Positions 58,948 through 64,000 of a stretch of 64,000 nt of DNA are shown piece after piece. This DNA comes from Ignavibacteria bacterium (GTDB lineage: Bacteria; Bacteroidota; Ignavibacteria; Kapaibacteriales; Kapaibacteriaceae): assembly GCA_016191145.1 (NCBI GenBank), contig JACPPD010000015.1, positions 80,100 through 144,099 on the forward strand, in the 5' to 3' direction. Position 1 is the first letter of the stretch. Each line of letters opens with the position of its first letter. The translations under genes were made by a program, and so were the position numbers. A model generated the notes under the pieces. That model searched no databases, was not told the DNA's origin, and saw only the letters and a list, made by a program, of their open reading frames with translations.

Positions 58948-60160
58948 ACCATGCCTCGCCGATGCTTACGGTAACGGTTAACCTGCCGAACAGATCAGCC
59001 AGGTAATTGTCGATGCTAGGACCTCTCCGTCCAACCTGCACACTGGCGTCCACTATTGCATGACCTCCCAGAGGAAAACTAATTCCCAAGCTACCGGCAT
59101 ATTCATACAAATCGACGCCGTTGTACGTTACATACAATTTTTCGAAGTATGCGCCACCATGATAACCAATATTATCAATAAATGTAGAGATGGAACTCAT
59201 CTCGCCAGGTTTTGAATACCCTAGACTAGTCCGATACATTGTTGTATACTTGGCATCCGGTCTGGCATTGACTGTAACACCTGAATAGTCACCCCACATC
59301 AAATCCATACCTAGCAAATTCTTTCCTAAGTTTAAGCTCCATCCCACACCCGCAGTAATTGGCAAGCCGGTTTGCGATTTTTCGACTCTCACAGTATCGG
59401 CATAGGCGCCGGCCGGATTATAGCCGGTTGCCTGACGTGTGATGAAAACGGAAGCATTAGCGCCACCGGAAAAAAATGCGCCGATGTTAAACCCTTTTGC
59501 CGGCTTCCACCAAAGGCCCCCTTTAAAAATTAAACCTCTGATATCATAAGCCTGAGTACTATTTAAGGACCAATAGCTCCCGTCAATTGTCACCTTATCT
59601 GAATACTCGAGGACTCCGAATAATGCCGAGGTGGAAATGCCAATCTGCAAGTCGGTGAACACCTTAACCGATGCACCCAGTTGAAGTTGTGAAACGCCGC
59701 CCTTGCCCAACTGAGTGCTGCGTCCGCTTATAACTTCTCCATTCAAATCGGTCTGAATAATGCGTGCCGTTGAATAGTTAAGAGAGCTGTACGGAAGGAT
59801 TCCAAGTGAAATGCCGAAGCCTTGTGCAGTGTCGACACTAAACATTGCAAGTAAACCATCGAGCTTGCCATTATTTTGTGCCGATGTTACTCCTTCGCTC
59901 TTAATTACATGCTGGCTGAATTTATAGCCTGTCTGAATACGGGTTGTTGTTGCCAATCCAAGCAGCGCGGGATTCATAACATTAATCCCATGCACCATTG
60001 GCATTGCTATGGAGGTGCCTGACATAGCATCATACAATGCACCAACGCTATAGCGCAAATCGCCGATGCCAAGTGCGGAGTAATTAGAACCGCCTTGGGA
60101 GAGTGCTGTGATCTTTGAAAGCATCAACAGCAGCAGAAGCAATGGAATAATTCGCCTCAT
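58925..60160 (-). CDS. Outer-membrane beta-barrel protein, FadL/PorV-like
   Basis: A 411-residue secreted protein with a Leu-rich signal (RRIIPLLLLLLMLSKITALS). It begins NYSALGIGDLRYSVGALYDAMSG, then has ...INVMNPALLGLATTTRIQ, the usual opening of Bacteroidota barrels of the FadL/PorV-like group in which an N-terminal hatch follows NPA. The body alternates glycine/aromatic strands to the end (TVSIGEAWFKPFVRD). PorV is a T9SS shuttle, and this window has T9SS cargo, but the assignment to that subfamily is uncertain. Its start overlaps the DUF4270 gene by four bases. Confidence 0.7.
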   Translation of the reverse strand: MRRIIPLLLLLLMLSKITALSQGGSNYSALGIGDLRYSVGALYDAMSGTSIAMPMVHGINVMNPALLGLATTTRIQTGYKFSQHVIKSEGVTSAQNNGKLDGLLAMFSVDTAQGFGISLGILPYSSLNYSTARIIQTDLNGEVISGRSTQLGKGGVSQLQLGASVKVFTDLQIGISTSALFGVLEYSDKVTIDGSYWSLNSTQAYDIRGLIFKGGLWWKPAKGFNIGAFFSGGANASVFITRQATGYNPAGAYADTVRVEKSQTGLPITAGVGWSLNLGKNLLGMDLMWGDYSGVTVNARPDAKYTTMYRTSLGYSKPGEMSSISTFIDNIGYHGGAYFEKLYVTYNGVDLYEYAGSLGISFPLGGHAIVDASVQVGRRGPSIDNYLADLFGRLTVTVSIGEAWFKPFVRD

Positions 60161-61353
60161 TGATAGACAGTTGGAATGGCGTAAATGATGTCGAGTCGGG
60201 GCCGATGCAGAGAATCAGACTGCATGTTGAAGAGTTTCAACCGATTCATCCGCCTAAATTTATTAATGCCTTCGGGCTCGATAAAAATCGTTCCCGAGCC
60301 CCCTTCCTTTCTAATCGTTTGAGTGATGGAAGTGATGTTGGGGAAGCTAAAAACGCCTGATGCATCACCGCGTGTAACAAATGCATAATTCGCACCAGAG
60401 GCGCTTGTAAATGAGAGTGAGAAGAGTTCGTCGCGTCCCAACGTCCCTATGGTGCTGGAAAAATCATCGACAAATACCTGAAACATCGATCCTAAAATAA
60501 TTGAATATGGCGGCAGCGAGTCAATAATGAATTTGAATGCTGCTCTGTGAACGCGCGCTCCTTGCACAATCGGCTCGGAAGAGTCGGCAGGCAGTGGAGT
60601 GTCGACGAAGTTTGCTACAGCCGATCGGAGGTATGTAGTGTCGTTGTCGGCGCTATCTGCGTGCTTATAGATCACTCTCAACTTCATGTTCTGAACGCCG
60701 TTAGTCTGATTGCGGAACGAGCGGACGGATCCCGAAGCCTCGGGCAGCAGCACAAGCCCGAATAACTGATCTCGTGTACTTGAATCCGAACCGAGAACTA
60801 TCCACCGTTTGGTGGCTTCGGTATTGAATGGCACATAGACGATAGAATCCGTTGATGTTAGCACCGATTCAAAGGAGCATACTTTTGGATCGGAAGGTGA
60901 ATAGTACGACGTAGATCCATCAGGCGCCCAAATACTATCCCACGTAGCCTGCGGATACCATAGCTGCTTGAGTTCATAGCCGCTGATGCTGAGTGCGAGA
61001 TTAGATGTATCGCCGTATTTATAATCTTCAGGGTACATCACAAGGTCGCTGGCAATAACTTCGAATGAATCGGCAGCGCCAAGGCGGATGTAATTAATAA
61101 ATTCTATGAATAACCGGCCTTCGCTGTCCGAAGCCTTGCCGTAAAGAAACGTCTCAGGATTATACAGCGGTATGCGTTCCGGTGAAGTATATGCTTCGGA
61201 GATTAACGGCACCGAGAGCGACGAGATGGCGTAGAGAGTATCCGTACCCGGTACTAACTCCGTACCAACTGTATTAGGTGCATCATTGCATGATGCAAGC
61301 AGACAGGCGGCGGCAAGAAAAGTCCAACCGATAACTCTGGCAGTGAAATGCAT
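60157..61353 (-). CDS. DUF4270 lipoprotein
   Basis: A 398-residue lipoprotein (signal ending LLASC, Cys22). The start of the mature part, APNTVGTELVPGTDTLY, is the DUF4270 pattern; the body is beta-rich with DIIYAIPTVYQ at the end. In Bacteroides and relatives a DUF4270 lipoprotein follows glgA, the same order as here (glgA, then this gene, 11 bases apart), so the association is conserved but the function is not known. It overlaps the next outer-membrane gene by four bases. Confidence 0.78.
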   Translation of the reverse strand: MHFTARVIGWTFLAAACLLASCNDAPNTVGTELVPGTDTLYAISSLSVPLISEAYTSPERIPLYNPETFLYGKASDSEGRLFIEFINYIRLGAADSFEVIASDLVMYPEDYKYGDTSNLALSISGYELKQLWYPQATWDSIWAPDGSTSYYSPSDPKVCSFESVLTSTDSIVYVPFNTEATKRWIVLGSDSSTRDQLFGLVLLPEASGSVRSFRNQTNGVQNMKLRVIYKHADSADNDTTYLRSAVANFVDTPLPADSSEPIVQGARVHRAAFKFIIDSLPPYSIILGSMFQVFVDDFSSTIGTLGRDELFSLSFTSASGANYAFVTRGDASGVFSFPNITSITQTIRKEGGSGTIFIEPEGINKFRRMNRLKLFNMQSDSLHRPRLDIIYAIPTVYQ

Positions 61354-61364
61354 GATGGACGTAG

Positions 61365-62843
61365 TTACCTGCCAACCTTTACCATTGAACGGTACAGTTC
61401 ATCGTACGGCTTGGCGGAGAGAGCCCATCCGACTGGTGTTTTCATTGCGTTGCCGACGACCTTGTTCCAAAGTTCTTGTTGCTCGTATGCTTCCTTTGCA
61501 CGCAAGATTGCACGGGTAAGATCTTTAACGTCAGCCTTTTTGAAAAGAAAAGCATTACCCGTCCCTTCCGTGGCGTCGACGTCTTCCAACCCTTCTGCAA
61601 TACCTCCCGTTGTGCGTACAACTGGTATTGTTCCGTACACAAGAGAGCAGCGCTGGTACTGACCAGAAGCTTCAGATCGGGACGGCTTAATGAGCAGCGT
61701 GGAACCTGCGATTGCATTGTGCACGAATTCCTCGTCGATACCAAAATTCACAGACACCATGCCCGGAAATTTCTTTACTAGAGCATCGAATGTCTTCTTC
61801 ATCTCAGTTGGGATAACCGAAGCAACAATGATCTGAATTCCATCTTTCACGAGTGCAGGAACAGCTTCAGCAAAAAGGTCGGCACCATACAATTCTGTTA
61901 GGGGGCCAATAAACGTTGCTACAACTGCCGACCCATTGACTTTAAGTTTTGCGCTACGCTGAAGTTGTTCCTTCACACGGCTCTTATTCGATGGATCTTT
62001 TGCGTCGAATTTTGAGCGAAGAAATGCATCCGTTTTCGGATTCCACTGCATCAGGTCCACGCCGTGAGGAATACCAATAATTTTCTGCCCCTTACCAAGA
62101 AGTGGAGCCCAATTTGTCTTCCACTCTTTCATTTCATTCAATTCATGGGCATAGCCGAGGGAGAGTGTTGTAACGGCATCTGCATAAGCAATCCCTGCAC
62201 GAAGAAAATTCGCTTTACCCTTGTACCTTGCAAACGCAAGAGCTTCTTCGGGAAGTCCGGTTTTAGAAAGAGATTTCAGCGGGAACACACCTTGCTCATC
62301 GAACGATGAGATGGTTTGAATAATCGTCGTCTTTTTAAAATCGTTTGCATACAGAGTTCTCACATAGGCTGGAACCAAGGCAGTTTCCCAACCAACGCAA
62401 TGGATGATGTCGGGGTACCAACCTAGAAGTTGGCAGGTTTCAAGAACCGTTCTGTTGTAGAAGATGAACCGATCGTCGTTATCAGCGAATAGTTTTCCTG
62501 TTGTGTAATCAGCCAGTAATCCTTTGTTTGCATCAAGGAAGTTCACATTCGTTGTGATATATGCCTGAACCTTGACGCGCGGATTGTTGATGGAGGATGA
62601 CTTCACCGTGGCCGGATAAGACTCTGAACCAACAGGAATGGGAATATCGCGTAGTCTATTGATTTCGTGAATTCGATTCTTGCGTTCAGAAATAAAACCA
62701 TACTTAGGCATCATTACCCGAAGGTCGTGGCCGACTTCGCGGGTTCCGAGGGAATGTGCATAGAGCAGGTCTGCAAGTTCTGAGGCCTTAAGGAAAGGAT
62801 AGACTTCACTAGTGACCAGTAGGACGCTGACAGGTTTGGACAT
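61365..62843 (-). CDS. glgA: Glycogen/starch synthase, Bacteroidota type
   Basis: A 492-residue GT5-like glycosyltransferase that extends glycogen from a nucleotide glucose. The usual KTGGL donor-binding motif near residue 20 reads FLKASELADLLYA, and the C-terminal SRFEPCG region reads SRSEASGQ. Bacteroidota glgA proteins also lack KTGGL (typically PETEMA), so this is a lineage feature, not decay. Other conserved blocks are DNDDRFIFYNR, DIIHCVGWETALVPAYV, IPHGVDLMQWNPKTD and VVRTTGGIAEGLED. DUF4270 follows it, as in other members of the phylum. Divergent from the SIMPL gene. Confidence 0.85.
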   Translation of the reverse strand: MSKPVSVLLVTSEVYPFLKASELADLLYAHSLGTREVGHDLRVMMPKYGFISERKNRIHEINRLRDIPIPVGSESYPATVKSSSINNPRVKVQAYITTNVNFLDANKGLLADYTTGKLFADNDDRFIFYNRTVLETCQLLGWYPDIIHCVGWETALVPAYVRTLYANDFKKTTIIQTISSFDEQGVFPLKSLSKTGLPEEALAFARYKGKANFLRAGIAYADAVTTLSLGYAHELNEMKEWKTNWAPLLGKGQKIIGIPHGVDLMQWNPKTDAFLRSKFDAKDPSNKSRVKEQLQRSAKLKVNGSAVVATFIGPLTELYGADLFAEAVPALVKDGIQIIVASVIPTEMKKTFDALVKKFPGMVSVNFGIDEEFVHNAIAGSTLLIKPSRSEASGQYQRCSLVYGTIPVVRTTGGIAEGLEDVDATEGTGNAFLFKKADVKDLTRAILRAKEAYEQQELWNKVVGNAMKTPVGWALSAKPYDELYRSMVKVGR

Positions 62844-62968
62844 GTGATGGCGTACCGATCGAAGGATACGTTAATAGATAAAGTGCAAAAATACCAAAAC
62901 TTATGCCCGTAACCGTGTTCCGTCGGTGTATCTTGGCACTATGGCTAAAAACGCGTTATGAGGAACGT

Positions 62969-63700
62969 ATGGATAATAAAGGCATTATTCCGCCGGTTGC
63001 AATATCAATTGCAGTAATAATTGTAGCCGTTGTGTTTAGTCACGCATGGACGGACACACATCCTGCGTCGGAAAAAATAAATGTAACAGGACTCGCGCAA
63101 AGAGATTTCACAGGCGACTTCATCGTATGGCGTGCATCGTTTGAGCGCCGGGCAACATCAATCAACGATGCGTACACAATGATGAAGCGCGATGCAGATA
63201 TTGTCCGCAGATATTTGATGGGAAGGGGCGTAAAATCTTCGGAGCTCATCTTTGATGCCATCGACATTCAAAAAGAATATCGCAGCGTAAAGGTAGGAGA
63301 TACATACGACAAAGTTTTTACCGGGTATCGGTTATGGCAGGCCATACGGATAGAATCTAAACATGTTGATCAAATCGAAGCGCTCTCGCGTGAAATCTCC
63401 GAGCTGTTAAATATGGGAGTTGAACTCAATTCGCAGTCGCCGGAATATTATTACACCAGGCTTTCGGAACTAAAGGTTGATCTGTTGGCAAAGGCTGCTG
63501 CCGACGGCAGGGTCAGAGCCGAGAAGATTGCAGAGAATGCTGGTGGTAGCGTTGGCAGCATACGTCGGGCCGACATGGGGATTTTTCAGATTACAGCTCA
63601 GAACAGCAGTGAAGATTACAGTTGGGGCGGAGCATTTAACACGTCATCAAAGAACAAGACAGCATCCATCACCGTTCGCATGGAATTCGGGATGCGATAA
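62969..63700 (+). CDS. SIMPL-domain (DUF541) periplasmic protein
   Basis: A 243-residue protein from the ATG at 62969 (GAGGAA upstream; the frame opens earlier without a ribosome site). An N-terminal transmembrane or signal-anchor helix (PPVAISIAVIIVAVVFSHAW) is followed by the SIMPL domain: INVTGLAQRDFTGDFIVW, the Arg/Asp-rich helix, IDIQKEYRSVKVGD and GYRLWQAIRIESKHVDQIE, then ADGRVRAEKIAENAGGSVGS and a closing ASITVRMEFGM strand. Members include an oxidative-stress protein and mammalian SIMPL; the function of the bacterial ones is unclear. Monocistronic as far as seen. Confidence 0.88.
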   Translation: MDNKGIIPPVAISIAVIIVAVVFSHAWTDTHPASEKINVTGLAQRDFTGDFIVWRASFERRATSINDAYTMMKRDADIVRRYLMGRGVKSSELIFDAIDIQKEYRSVKVGDTYDKVFTGYRLWQAIRIESKHVDQIEALSREISELLNMGVELNSQSPEYYYTRLSELKVDLLAKAAADGRVRAEKIAENAGGSVGSIRRADMGIFQITAQNSSEDYSWGGAFNTSSKNKTASITVRMEFGMR

Positions 63701-63931
63701 TTCGCAGGTACTGAAGACACTTCATTCTGCGCACCACCACGAGGCATGGTTTACGTGTAAAATCCAGTCGACAAAGCTGCACAACTCACCTCATTTTGAG
63801 CATCCAGAACACGTGGATAATCGGTGTACAATTTGTTCTTCATTTAATTCATCCTATCATCGGAACCGTTTTGTGGAGTGAGTGAATTGGCGTAAGTTTG
63901 TTGTCCTGCCACAACGAAGGTGAGCAGGGAG
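63701..63931. other. Intergenic stretch without a gene
   Basis: No open frame with a credible start. A short inverted repeat GTTGT-CCTGCC-ACAAC is present near 63901-63916. Nothing else is identifiable before the terminator. Confidence 0.5.
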
Positions 63932-63964
63932 CAGGATACAGCGGGAGTTGTGTCCTGTTTTTTT
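63932..63964 (+). terminator. Rho-independent terminator near the right edge
   Basis: CAGGATAC at 63932-63939 pairs with GTGTCCTG at 63950-63957 (one G-T wobble), followed by seven T. The transcript it ends is unclear: either the SIMPL gene, about 230 bases upstream, or a small RNA. Confidence 0.7.
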
Positions 63965-64000
63965 CGGGGACCCGCAAGGGGACCAATGGTCTTTGACAAC

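Noticed and set aside
61365-62843. Loss of the KTGGL motif as a sign that glgA is inactive or novel
   Set aside because: Glycogen synthases of Bacteroidota normally lack this motif, so it is a lineage trait.
63477-63881. A 134-codon frame at the right edge
   Set aside because: It overlaps the SIMPL gene out of frame and has no independent support.

Overview
The window is ordinary bacterial chromosome from a Gram-negative member of the Bacteroidota/Chlorobiota (FCB) superphylum; a Kapabacteria- or Ignavibacteria-like lineage is my best guess. The basis is a set of type IX secretion (T9SS) sorting domains, a Bacteroidota-type glycogen synthase next to a DUF4270 lipoprotein, a lipoprotein-type (clade II) nitrous oxide reductase cluster, a DUF2723 membrane protein and a split heptose kinase/adenylyltransferase. 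The lineage is inferred; no rRNA gene is present to settle it.

Layout. 1-5.7 kb: a co-directional run of secreted, fibre-like repeat proteins. 6.1-11.4 kb: rpsD, a ROK sugar kinase, a DUF2723 membrane protein and a rhomboid protease. 11.66 kb: tRNA-Pro(GGG), followed to about 22.4 kb by an accessory region. It holds a DUF1778/GNAT toxin-antitoxin pair with an unusual operator, a fragment of a type ISP restriction enzyme, an IS3-like relic, a tRNA-like relic, four copies (two long, two partial) of an undescribed interspersed repeat, and small secreted or lipoprotein genes, an M1 peptidase and a T9SS cargo protein between the repeats. 22.5-24.7 kb: nadA-nadB. 24.7-27.2 kb: a large secreted propeller protein. 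27.2-29.55 kb: a short stretch in which three of four genes carry frameshifts.

29.7-39.6 kb, all on the minus strand: an outer-membrane receptor-like protein, then an apparently single operon ric, cytochrome c, nosZ, membrane protein, nosL, nosD, nosF, nosY. An FNR/DNR-type box lies just upstream of ric, so nitric oxide damage repair and N2O respiration appear to be co-regulated. 39.9-45.7 kb, plus strand: MarR regulator, glutamine-dependent NAD synthetase, NarL-type regulator, DUF58 protein, dapA, folP. 45.7-51.9 kb, minus strand: NtrC-type regulator, a lipoprotein, gltX, queD, queF, sppA. 52-58.9 kb: queA, ybbR-like, dnaG, folK, folB, ferritin, heptose kinase and adenylyltransferase. 58.9-63.7 kb: an outer-membrane protein, DUF4270 lipoprotein, glgA and a SIMPL protein.

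The most unusual material is the repeat family with its conserved minus-strand mini-ORFs, the small-peptide/lipoprotein/thioredoxin-like locus at 13.9-16.8 kb, the fibre-like cluster at the left edge, and the cluster of frameshifts at 27.2-29.55 kb. All calls come from reading the sequence; no database search was run.
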